Shown here: positions 52,363 through 63,193 of the stretch, in pieces
Position numbering within the stretch: the first letter of the stretch is position 1
How the letters are laid out: each line of letters starts with the position of its first letter
Assembly (NCBI RefSeq): GCF_004364165.1
Contig: NZ_SOAY01000011.1
Coordinates: 62,001-126,000, forward strand
Reading direction: 5' to 3'
Source: Maribacter spongiicola
GTDB lineage: Bacteria > Bacteroidota > Bacteroidia > Flavobacteriales > Flavobacteriaceae
DNA: 64,000 bases
The notes under the pieces: generated by a model
Databases searched by the model: none
Seen by the model: the letters and a program-made list of their open reading frames with translations, nothing else
Told to the model about the DNA's origin: nothing
Made by a program: the position numbers and the translations under genes

Positions 52363-55300
52363 TTGGTTAGAACATTTTTAGTGCTTTTGCTGATATGTGT
52401 TTTGGGTACCATCATTTTTTCCCTGCCAGTGGTTCAGACCTTACTGGCACAGTTTGCTACGAAAAAAATTAACAATGAATATGGCACACATATTAATATT
52501 GAACGCCTAAAAATTTCATTGATTTCTTGGAATACATCTCTTGAAGGTGTCTTTATCGAAGACTACAAACAAGATACTTTATTTTATATTAATGAGTTAA
52601 AAACTTCTATCTTAAGTTTAAATAATTTAGCTCAGGGTAATTTAGAGTTTGGCGACATTTCTGTCGATGAGCTAAACTTTAATCTTAAAACCTATTTCGG
52701 CGAAAATAATACCAATCTTGAGGTTTTTGTCGATAAACTTGATGATGGTAAACCAAGGGAGCCGGGCACGCCGCCTTTTAGGCTTTCTTCATCTAATATT
52801 GACATTGTAAAAAGTAAGTTTAAATACATTGATCAAAATTTAGAGAATACGACCGTTTTAAATTTTGATAGCCTTAATATTAGTGCTGGTGATTTTTTAA
52901 TTCTTGGACCCGAGGTTTCTACCGATATTCAAGAAATGTCTTTTTTCAGTAGTAAAGGTTTAAAAGTAGATAGGTTGGCAACCAATTTTAAATATACGAA
53001 GCAGCAAATGCGCTTCGATTCTTTGAAGATAAAAACGCCACTTTCTGCTATAGATGGTAATTTGGTATTTAATTATAACCGCGAAGATTTCGCCGACTTC
53101 TTGAATAAAGTAAATGTTGTTGCAGAATTTAAAGAGTCTAAAGTTGCTTTTGATGAAATTAACTTGCTGTATAATGAATTTGGCAAGGGTAAGGAAGTGA
53201 CTTTTAATGCTAATGTCAACGGAGTATTAAATGATCTGAACACCGATAATCTATTTTTATTTTCTGATGATACAGGTATTCGTGGCGATTTCAATTTTAA
53301 AAATTTATTCAGTAAGCAAAAACCATTTAGTTTAAACGCTCAAATGAAGAATGTAACGAGCAGTTACTACCAATTAAATGCCTTATTGCCTAATTTAATT
53401 GGAAATTCGTTACCGTCTACCTTTAGTAAATTAGGGCAGTTTACTATAAGGGGAAATGCCTTTATTACGAATTCATCTATAGATACCAAGGTCAATTTAA
53501 ATACTGCCGTGGGTAGTAGCTATGTTGATATTGTCTTAAGTGATTTTAATAACATCGATAATGCAACTTATAAAGGGTTTATCTCTTTGATCGATTTTGA
53601 TTTAGGCGATTTTGCCGAAAATAAAAATTTAGGAAAAACAACATTAGATTTTAATGTGGAGGGTAAGGGTTTTGTAAAAGAGAAATTGAATACCGAGGTC
53701 ATTGGGCAGATATATTCTATTGAATTTAACAATTATAATTATCAAGATTTAAGGGTGTCGGGAATAATTAAAGATCAGTTGTTCGATGGTTCTTTAATTA
53801 GTAACGACGAGAATTTTAAATTTGATTTTAAGGGTCTTGCGAATGTAGCTGAGACTAGAAATAATTTCAATTTTATCGCATCTGTAGATTATGCCGATCT
53901 TAAGAAATTGAATATCATAAATGATAGTGTTTCTGTTTTTAAAGGAAATGTTAGTATGGATATTACGGGTAACACATTAGATAATATCATTGGTGATGTC
54001 AATTTCACCCAAACAAGCTATCAAAACGTAAATGACACGTATTATTTTGAAGATTTTGAGGTGACCTCAAGTTTTGATAAAGACCAGAATCGAACCATAA
54101 ATATAAATTCGCCAGATATTATTACAGGCTTTATGAAAGGTAATTTTAAGGTGCGAGAATTGGGTAAACTTGTGCAAAACTCATTGGGTAGTATTTATAC
54201 AAACTATAGACCTTTTCAAATTTCTGACGGACAGAATCTTTCTTTCAATTTTAAAATTTATAATAAAATTGTAGATGTGTTTTTTCCAGAGGTGCGTTTC
54301 GATCCCAACACTTTCATAAAAGGTAATATTGTTGCAGATGAAGGTGATTTTAAATTGAATTTTGAGTCACCAAGTATAGAGGCTTTCGGTACCGCTGCAG
54401 AAAATATAGAAGTTAGAATCGATAATAAGAATCCGCTGTTCAATACATTCGTTTCTGTAGGTGAGCTAGATACCCCTTATTATAATTTTAAAGATTTTAA
54501 CCTGATCAACACCACATTAAAAGATACGCTGTTTTTTAGGTCTGAGTTTAAAGGTGGTAGTGATTTTAACGATTCTTATAACCTGAATTTTTACCACACT
54601 TTTAATAAGGACAATAAGTCGGTTATTGGTCTTAAAACATCCGATGTCAATTTTAAAGGCAATAAATGGGTTTTGAACAAAGATGGCGACTCTAAAAACA
54701 AGGTCATCTTAAATAGAGCGCTTGATAGTATTACAATTCAAGAAATTGTAATGAATAATGAAGAAAAAGAACAAATTAGGTTAAAAGGTCAGCTGGCAGA
54801 TTCTACATACAAGGATCTTCAGCTTCAATTTAAAATAGTATCCTTAGATAAGATTACACCAGTTATTGACAGTCTTAAATTGCAAGGCGAAGTTAACGGC
54901 ACCTTAAATGTTTTACAGAAAGATGGCATTTATCTGCCATCTTCGAATCTGAATATTGATAATTTCGGAATCAATGATATTCCTCTTGGTGACCTGGTGA
55001 TCAATATTATTGGTAATAAAGATTTATCTGAGTTTCAAGTCAATTCTCAATTATTAGATAATAAAGTCGAAAAATTTAGTGTCGTAGGTAGCATTGATAA
55101 TAAAGGTGATATCCCAAAAGCAAATCTCATTGCTAACTTTAATAATTTCGGATTAGAACCGTTTAGTCCGCTTGGTGAAGGTGTAATCGATAATATACGA
55201 GGTGATATCGATGGTAGGGTCAAGATTGAAGGTAATGTAGATAACCCCATTTTCAACGGACTATTAACTTTAGATAATGCTGGTATTGCTGTACCTTATT

Positions 55301-56814
55301 TAAATGTTGATTATAGTTTTGCGCCACGATCAAGAGTGTTGCTTAAAAATCAGACTTTTGATTTTGATAATATAGCATTAGAAGATGTTGCAAAAAGTAC
55401 CAGAGCAAATTTGGATGGTACCATTACCCATAGTTTCTTTAAAGATTGGGTGTTAGATTTAAATGTCGATACTAAAAACGACAGATTCTTAATTCTAAAT
55501 ACTGAATTTAAAGAAGGTGATTTATATTATGGTACAGGGTATTTAAATGGAACAGGGCGAATTTTTGGACCTACAACTGCTCTTAATGTCACCGTAGACG
55601 GGGCTACGGCAAAAGGTACTTCGTTGAAGATTCCTTTAAGCGATGTAGCTAGTGTAGGCGATTATTCGTTCATCAATTTTATAGAGAAAAACGATAAAAA
55701 AAGATTAGAAAGTCAGCGTCAATTAAAAGATTATCAGGGGCTAGAGCTAGAATTTAACTTAGATGTTACGCCTGATGCCGAGATTGAAATCGTCACAGAT
55801 ACCAAAACAGGAAGCTCTTTAAAAGGTACGGGTGTTGGTATTATTTTAATACAGATCAATACCAATGGTAAATTTGAAATGTATGGTGATTATGTTGTGG
55901 TGACCGGAGAGTTTAATTATAAGTTTGGCGGTATAATCGACAAAAAATTTAATGTGGAACCTGGTGGAACCATCAACTGGGATCAAAAACCATTAGAGGC
56001 GATTTTAAACATGGAGGCAGTTTATTCGTTAAATGCAAACCCTGCACCTTTACTTGATGATGCCGGATTTACACGTAGAATACCTACAGACGTTATTATC
56101 AGTTTAACGGGGCAGCTTCAAAAACCAGATATAGATTTCGGTATCGATTTTCCGGGTACGAGCTCAATTGTTAAGTCTGAATTGGAATATCGTCTACAAG
56201 ATCCAACGGTGGAAGAGAAGAATGCCATATTCTTATTGGCACAGGGTACTTTTGTTAATTCTCAAAGTGGTATTAATCAGCAAGCCATAACCGGTAACTT
56301 AGTGCAAAGTGCCTCAAGTATTTTAAACTCGATTCTAAGTGGCGGCAATGATAAATTTAATTTAGGGCTATCTTATGAGCAAGGTATATTAGATAGGTCA
56401 TCAGATATAGAAACCGATGATCGCATTGGTGTAACGGTATCTACTCAGATATCAGATAGAATATTATTTAATGGCAAGGTAGGTGTTCCGGTCGGTGCAT
56501 CTAGTGAAACTTTGGTAGCAGGCGATTTTGAGATACAGGTATTATTAAATGAACAGGGTACATTAAGTGCCAATTTCTTTAGTAGACAAAGCGAAATTCA
56601 GGCTTATTTATCTGATCAGCAAGGTTCAACCCAAGGGGCTGGTTTATCATATGAGGTAGACTTTAATAATTTCAAAGAACTCTTTCAGAAAATTCTGGCA
56701 ACTAAGCCACTTAAGAAAGAAGAACCTGTAAAAGAAACTGAAACCCCATCTTCTGTCATGGGTAATGATAGTTTAATTCGTTTTTACGATAAACCAAAAT
56801 CATTAAATCGGTAA
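52363..56814 (+). CDS. tamB: TamB-like translocation/assembly module protein
   Basis: A 1483-residue protein with an N-terminal signal anchor (about 4-27, FLVLLLICVLGTIIFSLPVV) and a long beta-rich AsmA/TamB-like body. The C-terminal TamB domain (about 1050-1440) includes LNGTGRIFGPTTALNVTVDG and LQKPDIDFGIDFPGT. TamB-like proteins bridge the envelope and are implicated in outer membrane protein insertion and phospholipid transport. No ATG lies at the 5' end; the start is TTG at 52363, and the upstream frame is open for only ten codons to a TAA at 52333, so start assignment is uncertain. It diverges from tsaD across a gap of about 65 bases. Confidence 0.85.
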   Translation: MVRTFLVLLLICVLGTIIFSLPVVQTLLAQFATKKINNEYGTHINIERLKISLISWNTSLEGVFIEDYKQDTLFYINELKTSILSLNNLAQGNLEFGDISVDELNFNLKTYFGENNTNLEVFVDKLDDGKPREPGTPPFRLSSSNIDIVKSKFKYIDQNLENTTVLNFDSLNISAGDFLILGPEVSTDIQEMSFFSSKGLKVDRLATNFKYTKQQMRFDSLKIKTPLSAIDGNLVFNYNREDFADFLNKVNVVAEFKESKVAFDEINLLYNEFGKGKEVTFNANVNGVLNDLNTDNLFLFSDDTGIRGDFNFKNLFSKQKPFSLNAQMKNVTSSYYQLNALLPNLIGNSLPSTFSKLGQFTIRGNAFITNSSIDTKVNLNTAVGSSYVDIVLSDFNNIDNATYKGFISLIDFDLGDFAENKNLGKTTLDFNVEGKGFVKEKLNTEVIGQIYSIEFNNYNYQDLRVSGIIKDQLFDGSLISNDENFKFDFKGLANVAETRNNFNFIASVDYADLKKLNIINDSVSVFKGNVSMDITGNTLDNIIGDVNFTQTSYQNVNDTYYFEDFEVTSSFDKDQNRTININSPDIITGFMKGNFKVRELGKLVQNSLGSIYTNYRPFQISDGQNLSFNFKIYNKIVDVFFPEVRFDPNTFIKGNIVADEGDFKLNFESPSIEAFGTAAENIEVRIDNKNPLFNTFVSVGELDTPYYNFKDFNLINTTLKDTLFFRSEFKGGSDFNDSYNLNFYHTFNKDNKSVIGLKTSDVNFKGNKWVLNKDGDSKNKVILNRALDSITIQEIVMNNEEKEQIRLKGQLADSTYKDLQLQFKIVSLDKITPVIDSLKLQGEVNGTLNVLQKDGIYLPSSNLNIDNFGINDIPLGDLVINIIGNKDLSEFQVNSQLLDNKVEKFSVVGSIDNKGDIPKANLIANFNNFGLEPFSPLGEGVIDNIRGDIDGRVKIEGNVDNPIFNGLLTLDNAGIAVPYLNVDYSFAPRSRVLLKNQTFDFDNIALEDVAKSTRANLDGTITHSFFKDWVLDLNVDTKNDRFLILNTEFKEGDLYYGTGYLNGTGRIFGPTTALNVTVDGATAKGTSLKIPLSDVASVGDYSFINFIEKNDKKRLESQRQLKDYQGLELEFNLDVTPDAEIEIVTDTKTGSSLKGTGVGIILIQINTNGKFEMYGDYVVVTGEFNYKFGGIIDKKFNVEPGGTINWDQKPLEAILNMEAVYSLNANPAPLLDDAGFTRRIPTDVIISLTGQLQKPDIDFGIDFPGTSSIVKSELEYRLQDPTVEEKNAIFLLAQGTFVNSQSGINQQAITGNLVQSASSILNSILSGGNDKFNLGLSYEQGILDRSSDIETDDRIGVTVSTQISDRILFNGKVGVPVGASSETLVAGDFEIQVLLNEQGTLSANFFSRQSEIQAYLSDQQGSTQGAGLSYEVDFNNFKELFQKILATKPLKKEEPVKETETPSSVMGNDSLIRFYDKPKSLNR

Positions 56815-56973
56815 GCAATCTAATGCATTATAGTAATTAAATAACAAATTTTAAGAATAAGACTAGTAATATGCTATTGCGAAATCCTTTTCGTTGATTT
56901 TTTCTTAAAATGCGACTGATCTCTATTCTCTTTTTGCATAAGATTTCTTACTTTCGTTGGCTTAAATTGTTCA

Positions 56974-57960
56974 ATGTCTTCAGAAATAAAAAAAATAGCG
57001 GTACTGACTTCAGGGGGTGATTCTCCGGGTATGAATGCAGCAATAAGATCAGTTGTTCGTACTTGTGCATACTTGAAGGTAGATTGTGTAGGAATCTACA
57101 GAGGGTACCAAGGTATGATAGAGGGAGATTTTAAATCTATGGATGCCCGTAGTGTAAATAATATCATCAATAAAGGTGGTACTATACTAAAGTCTGCCCG
57201 TTGCGATGATTTTAGAACCCCAGAAGGTAGAAAATTAGCGCACGAGAATTTACTTAAAGCCGGTATAGATGCATTTGTAGTTATTGGAGGTGACGGTAGT
57301 TTTACAGGTGCCATGATTTTTAATAGAGAATATAATTTTCCTGTTATTGGTATACCAGGTACTATAGATAACGATATTTTCGGTACAACATTTACATTAG
57401 GTTTTGACACTGCCTTAAATACCGTGGTAGAATGTATTGATAAAATTAGGGATACGGCCAGTTCGCATAACAGACTTTTCTTCGTTGAAGTAATGGGTAG
57501 AGATGTTGGGCACATTGCGTTGAATGCAGGTGTAGGTGCTGGTGCAGAAGAAATTCTAATTCCTGAAGAGAATTTAGGTTTAGATAGATTGCTGGAGTCT
57601 TTGAAAAGAAGTAAAGAATCTGGTAAATCTTCGAGTATTGTAATTGTTGCAGAAGGTGATAAGTCTGGTAAAAACGTATTCGAATTAAAAGAATATGTTG
57701 AAGAGCATTTACCAATTTATGATGTTCGTGTATCTGTTTTAGGACATATGCAAAGAGGTGGTTCGCCATCTTGTTATGATCGTGTTCTTGCAAGTAGAAT
57801 GGGAGTTAAGGCTGTAGAGGCTTTGTTAGAAGGTAAGACAAACCTTATGGTGGGCATACAAGATAACAAACTTACATTAACGCCTATCAACAAGGCGATT
57901 AAAGGGCATACAAAAATTGATAAGGAGCTCATAAGAGTTTCAGAAATAATGACCACATAA
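56974..57960 (+). CDS. pfkA: 6-phosphofructokinase (ATP-dependent)
   Basis: Phosphorylates fructose-6-phosphate to fructose-1,6-bisphosphate. The 328-residue protein has TSGGDSPGMNAAIR at residues 12-25, a GGDGS motif that indicates ATP rather than pyrophosphate as donor, the catalytic loop GIPGTIDNDI, and MGRDVGHIAL. It is followed after 24 bases by gapA, so fructose-6-P from NagB can pass into this glycolytic pair. The start at 56974 is the first ATG after a gap of about 160 bases. Confidence 0.96.
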   Translation: MSSEIKKIAVLTSGGDSPGMNAAIRSVVRTCAYLKVDCVGIYRGYQGMIEGDFKSMDARSVNNIINKGGTILKSARCDDFRTPEGRKLAHENLLKAGIDAFVVIGGDGSFTGAMIFNREYNFPVIGIPGTIDNDIFGTTFTLGFDTALNTVVECIDKIRDTASSHNRLFFVEVMGRDVGHIALNAGVGAGAEEILIPEENLGLDRLLESLKRSKESGKSSSIVIVAEGDKSGKNVFELKEYVEEHLPIYDVRVSVLGHMQRGGSPSCYDRVLASRMGVKAVEALLEGKTNLMVGIQDNKLTLTPINKAIKGHTKIDKELIRVSEIMTT

Positions 57961-57966
57961 TATTAA

Positions 57967-58986
<1,020 letters not shown>

Positions 58987-59014
58987 CCTTCATTTTAGTA
59001 TAACAAAGATATAT

Positions 59015-59048
59015 CCTGAAAATGAGGCAGTTTTTCCTTATTTTCAGG
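59015..59048 (+). terminator. Terminator after gapA
   Basis: A 13-bp stem with one G-U pair (59015-59027 and 59036-59048) and an 8-base loop is followed by a T-rich stretch. It lies 28 bases after gapA and 25 bases before the next ATG, so some read-through into the kinase gene is possible. Confidence 0.6.
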
Positions 59049-59073
59049 TTTATTCTTTAAAGACATTCGGTAT

Positions 59074-59925
59074 ATGATTTTAATAGTAGATAGTGGCGCA
59101 ACCAAGTCAGATTGGATTGCATTAGATGAAAATGGCGAACAACTTTTTTTAACGCAAACTTTGGGGTTGAGTCCAGAGGTGTTGACTAAAGATGTTATCG
59201 AAGATCGCTTAGCGAATAATTTTGAACTTTCTAAAAATAGAGAAAAGGTGAAACACCTTTATTTCTATGGTGCCGGTTGTGGTACTGATCGTATGAAGTT
59301 ATTTTTAAAGGCAATCTTTAAAGATTATTTCCCAAATGCAAAAGCCGATGTAAAAGAAGATACTTATGCTGCTATATTTGCTACAACAAAAGTTGGTCAT
59401 CAAGGTATCGTTTGTATTTTAGGTACAGGTTCTAACTGTAGTTATTATGATGGTAATCAGTTATTCCAAAAAGTAACTTCATTAGGGTATATACCTATGG
59501 ATGATGGTAGCGGAAATTTCTTTGGTCGTAAATTAATACGCGACTATTATTTTCATAAAATGCCGTCTGATTTAGCACATAAATTTGCTGCTTCTCATGA
59601 TTTAGATGCTGATGTAATTAAAGAAAACTTATACAAGCAGCCCAACCCAAATACGTACTTAGCGACCTTTGCTCGTTTTTTAATAGAGAACAAAGATCAC
59701 CCGTATTCTAAAGGAGTAATTGATAAAGGCTTTCAGCAATTTATAAATAACTACGTAATGCAATTTGAATTGGCTACTAAGGTGCCAATCAATTTTGTCG
59801 GTAGTATTGCGCATTATCTAAGAGATGAATTAACTTCTGTACTGCTTAGAAATGATTTAATTGTTGGTGTTATTAGACAAAGACCTATTGAAGGTTTAGT
59901 CGATTTTCACCGCTCTAATATGTAA
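59074..59925 (+). CDS. BadF/BadG/BcrA/BcrD-type ATPase, N-acetylglucosamine kinase-like
   Basis: A 283-residue ASKHA-fold sugar kinase of the BadF family. It carries the phosphate-1 motif LIVDSGATKSDW (residues 3-14), the phosphate-2 region GIVCILGTGSNCSYYDG, and the downstream GYIPMDDGSGNFFGRKLIRDYY. Bacteroidota members are annotated as GlcNAc (or MurNAc/GlcNAc) kinases that make GlcNAc-6-phosphate in the cytoplasm. The neighbouring pfkA and gapA and the recycling island elsewhere in the window fit this reading. Substrate preference between GlcNAc, MurNAc and GlcN is not decided by sequence alone. Confidence 0.82.
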   Translation: MILIVDSGATKSDWIALDENGEQLFLTQTLGLSPEVLTKDVIEDRLANNFELSKNREKVKHLYFYGAGCGTDRMKLFLKAIFKDYFPNAKADVKEDTYAAIFATTKVGHQGIVCILGTGSNCSYYDGNQLFQKVTSLGYIPMDDGSGNFFGRKLIRDYYFHKMPSDLAHKFAASHDLDADVIKENLYKQPNPNTYLATFARFLIENKDHPYSKGVIDKGFQQFINNYVMQFELATKVPINFVGSIAHYLRDELTSVLLRNDLIVGVIRQRPIEGLVDFHRSNM

Positions 59926-59929
59926 AATC

Positions 59930-60310
59930 TTATTTTACGGCGATCATAGAGATTTCAACATTTACAAACTTAGGTAAATTTGCAACTTCTACGGTTTCTC
60001 TAGCCGGTGCGGTTTCCGCATTAAAATAAGAAGCATATACTTCGTTTACTTCAGTGAACTGTTTCATGTCACTAAGAAAAATAGACGACTTCACAACATG
60101 TTCAAAGGTCATTTCAGCTTCGGTTAAAATGGCCTTTAAATTTTCCATAGACTGCTTTGTTTCTAATTTGATGTCTCCAGAAACCAATTCTCCGTTTTTA
60201 GGATTCAAAGGTATTTGACCAGAAATATATAAAGTTCCGTTACTTAAAATTGCTTGATTGTATGGTCCTATGGGTGCAGGAGCATTCTCGGTATTGATAA
60301 TTTTTTTCAT
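59930..60310 (-). CDS. ridA: RidA family enamine/imine deaminase
   Basis: A 126-residue RidA (YjgF/YER057c/UK114) protein. It has the family start INTENAPAPIGPYNQAI, the SGQIPLNPKNGEL block, and the end RETVEVANLPKFVNVEISMIAVK with the conserved Arg near residue 104. RidA hydrolyses reactive 2-aminoacrylate-type enamines released by PLP enzymes. It ends 4 bases from the convergent kinase gene and follows lptD in the same direction. Confidence 0.93.
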   Translation of the reverse strand: MKKIINTENAPAPIGPYNQAILSNGTLYISGQIPLNPKNGELVSGDIKLETKQSMENLKAILTEAEMTFEHVVKSSIFLSDMKQFTEVNEVYASYFNAETAPARETVEVANLPKFVNVEISMIAVK

Positions 60311-60329
60311 GTTAGCTGAAATTTAGGTG

Positions 60330-63050
60330 TTAGTTTTGGCTTCTATTCTCCCACTTAAGATCTTTAAGTATCGAAGAATCTATACCGATAAAGAAGTACC
60401 ATCTTTTATAAGTTCCGAAGGGAGTCCAGTTAAAGCGCATGGTAAAACTTTTTAAATCTCTTTGAAAGCGTAATTGAGTTAATGTGAAGCCTTGGTTTTT
60501 AAAATCGTAACCAGAAGAGCCTCCTACAGACCAACGTGGTGCAAGTTCTATATCGCCCGAAAACATTAATGAGTGACTACTAAATTCATTTTGGCGTGCT
60601 GTATTGCTATAATTAGCAGAATACGCTAGTCTAAAATTCCAGGGTATTTTGGTCCCGAAAATAGGGTTTTCTATATCAGAGTTTTTTTCGTCTTTTCTAA
60701 CAGGGTTAGAATTGAAATCATCGGCTCTACCAAAAAGATCATCGTCTCTACCGCCACTTTGCGCTACATAATCGAAAGGGTCTTCATCTTCGTCTTCATC
60801 TCTATCTTTGTCATCTTTCTTACCGAACATTTCACTGCTTATGGAATATGATACATTCGCATTTGCTCTGGTTAGCCTAAAAAGACTTCCGCCATTATCA
60901 ACATTCCATGTATCTATTCTTTTTCCATTATTATCTATAGCGTAGGGGTCTAAGCCGGCAGAGAAGTTAATCGACATCTTGTTGTCAAGTATGTTAGTCC
61001 CTCCATTTATGCTTAATGGGTTAAGACGTAGAGAGTCAGATTCAAAATTATATCCCGTAGAAATATTGAAGTTGCTTAATAATGATATTTTTTTAGGTTC
61101 AATTTTAGTAGAATCCTTATCTCTTACCTTTGCTTCTAATGTATTCGCTAAAGAGAAGCTTAAGCTGTTAGATTTACCTAAAGACGGAGCTCCGTTCAGT
61201 GTTCCTTGAAAACGGCTGTACTGAACTTCAACGCCATCTTCATCAAGATATTCATCATAAAACTGTTCAAAAGATGGTGCATAGCCATAGCTTAAAGATG
61301 GTCTCAACGTATGTCTTATTGCCTGTATCTTTTTGTCTTCCCCTAAATTAAAAGTTCCGTAAAGGGTGGTACCTACACTCGCACTAAAGTTGTAGGTATT
61401 ATAGCGATCAAAACCGCTTATGGTATCTCTTACGACTGACCCTGTGTCAGCATCAAAACGCTGATTGTAGGTTTCTAAAGCCCAAACATCTTCATAATTA
61501 CCGCCAACACTAACACTAAAAAATTTAGCTACTTTAAAGTTCGTTGCAATAGGGATGCTGTGACTAACACCTGCACGAGCATTGTCGAACATTTTAGCAG
61601 TTAAAAAATCAGTATCGTTGGTGGTCAATCTATTTTGTGCATTTACATTATACTGAAAGTTGATATTATCAATAATTCCCTTTTTTATGCCATCTCGCTT
61701 TACAAAAGGATATATACGCTCTACACTTGCTTGAAATGTTGGTAGGGTCATAGTAATGTTATCTGTATCAGATTCAGTTGCCGTCGGTGACGTTAACTGT
61801 GAATGTGTAGCTGTTACACTCATGTTTACAGACGGATATGCTGGAAAAGTTTTTGAGTATGATATTGATGACGACAGGGTATTGTTTTGGGTATTCGGTA
61901 AATTTCGTTGTTGCAGAGAATTTCGGTAATATTCGCTACTACCTAAGTTTACAGATGCTGAAAATCGTGAATTCGGACTCGATTTTGTGTCCTGAGAGTG
62001 CGAAAATTGAATGTTGTAATTTCTAGAAAGACTGTAATCGCTGAATCCTTTTTGACTTGTAACCTGATTTTCATATCTCAGGTTTACATTTCCTCTGTAC
62101 TTATATCGTTTAGTATAAATTGATGCGGTTCTAAAAGCATAACTACCATTGGTGTAAAAATCTCCAGAAAGGGTGACATCTGCATAATCACCCAAAGGAA
62201 CGTAATAACCCATATCTTGTAGAAAATATCCGGTATTTGGATCATTACCGAAAGAGGGCATCAATATACCTGCGGATCTACCTTGCGAAAGCGGAAAATA
62301 TGCGAAAGGCATTGCAATGGGGGTTGGTACGTCGGCAATATATAAATTACTAAAACCGGCAATTACTTTCTTTTTAGGTACAAACTTTGCCTTTCTTACC
62401 CGGATGTAATAATCTGGGTTTATGGTATCTGTTGATGTTGTTAATTTTCCTTCACTTAAAAAATAGACCGAGTCATTCTCTTTTTTGGTTATTTCTGCGT
62501 AAACCTTCATAGCATCGCTACCTAATGCTCCTGCAGCTGCTTGCTGTTCTGTTCTCGAATTCCATATAAGTGCTTTTTGAGTATCGAAATTAAAGCGAAT
62601 AGAATCTGGTATAACAATATTTGTACCTTGTTTGAAGTAGGGTAGTTGCGTATAATTGCCCAAAGAATCTACCATTCTACCGGCATAAACTTCGTTCTTT
62701 ATATAATCCATTATAATGACACCTGCTTTTAGTTCGGTATCTTGATAATAAATTTCTGCTTCGTTATAGAGATAAATTTTATTTTCTTTTTGACTTAGCT
62801 TTACATAATCTTTTGCCTTATATTTTATCTTGTCAAGAAGTAAAGGCGGATTCTTATTCACGGAGTCTGCGGCAATAGAATCATTTGCAATTGAGTCATT
62901 TACAGTGGTAGGTGGTAATAACGGCGCGATTATTGTATCTCTATCAACTTTAATAGTTAACGGTATAATTTTACCTTCTTGACCAATAGCAAAAAATGCA
63001 CCGGCAAAAACCATGAATAGGAAAAGTAAGTAATGTTTGTTTGATTGCAA
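60330..63050 (-). CDS. lptD: Putative LPS assembly outer membrane protein LptD
   Basis: A 906-residue protein from the TTG at 63050, whose signal peptide (about 2-25) ends near FAIGQ; a longer TTG start at 63089 is also open. Residues about 70-210 form the OstA/LptA-like jellyroll (LYNEAEIYYQDTELKAGVIIMDY, NVIVPDSIRFNFDTQKALIWNS), followed by the barrel domain starting with IPMAFAYFPLSQGRSAGILMPSFG. LptD inserts LPS into the outer leaflet. A very acidic insert (KKDDKDRDEDEDEDP ... RDDDLFGRADD) sits at about residues 750-780. It precedes ridA by 19 bases and diverges from the amidase. Confidence 0.85.
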   Translation of the reverse strand: MQSNKHYLLFLFMVFAGAFFAIGQEGKIIPLTIKVDRDTIIAPLLPPTTVNDSIANDSIAADSVNKNPPLLLDKIKYKAKDYVKLSQKENKIYLYNEAEIYYQDTELKAGVIIMDYIKNEVYAGRMVDSLGNYTQLPYFKQGTNIVIPDSIRFNFDTQKALIWNSRTEQQAAAGALGSDAMKVYAEITKKENDSVYFLSEGKLTTSTDTINPDYYIRVRKAKFVPKKKVIAGFSNLYIADVPTPIAMPFAYFPLSQGRSAGILMPSFGNDPNTGYFLQDMGYYVPLGDYADVTLSGDFYTNGSYAFRTASIYTKRYKYRGNVNLRYENQVTSQKGFSDYSLSRNYNIQFSHSQDTKSSPNSRFSASVNLGSSEYYRNSLQQRNLPNTQNNTLSSSISYSKTFPAYPSVNMSVTATHSQLTSPTATESDTDNITMTLPTFQASVERIYPFVKRDGIKKGIIDNINFQYNVNAQNRLTTNDTDFLTAKMFDNARAGVSHSIPIATNFKVAKFFSVSVGGNYEDVWALETYNQRFDADTGSVVRDTISGFDRYNTYNFSASVGTTLYGTFNLGEDKKIQAIRHTLRPSLSYGYAPSFEQFYDEYLDEDGVEVQYSRFQGTLNGAPSLGKSNSLSFSLANTLEAKVRDKDSTKIEPKKISLLSNFNISTGYNFESDSLRLNPLSINGGTNILDNKMSINFSAGLDPYAIDNNGKRIDTWNVDNGGSLFRLTRANANVSYSISSEMFGKKDDKDRDEDEDEDPFDYVAQSGGRDDDLFGRADDFNSNPVRKDEKNSDIENPIFGTKIPWNFRLAYSANYSNTARQNEFSSHSLMFSGDIELAPRWSVGGSSGYDFKNQGFTLTQLRFQRDLKSFTMRFNWTPFGTYKRWYFFIGIDSSILKDLKWENRSQN

Positions 63051-63070
63051 GGCTATATATCCTATTTTTG
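63040..63070 (+). promoter_or_regulatory. Predicted promoter of the amidase gene
   Basis: TTTG (63040-63043), a 19-base spacer and TATTTTTG (63063-63070) are a near-ideal Bacteroidota promoter on the plus strand. It overlaps the very start of divergent lptD, favours the shorter lptD form, and gives the amidase mRNA a leader of about 115 bases. Confidence 0.5.
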
Positions 63071-63193
63071 TAAAGGTTTGGCGGTCCAATGAGCCGTTAT
63101 TTAAGATGTCAAACTTACATATATTTTTTAATCCCTATGTAGGGTCTTACAATAAATTTAACCATTATAAGGGCGATATAATCCCCAACACAT

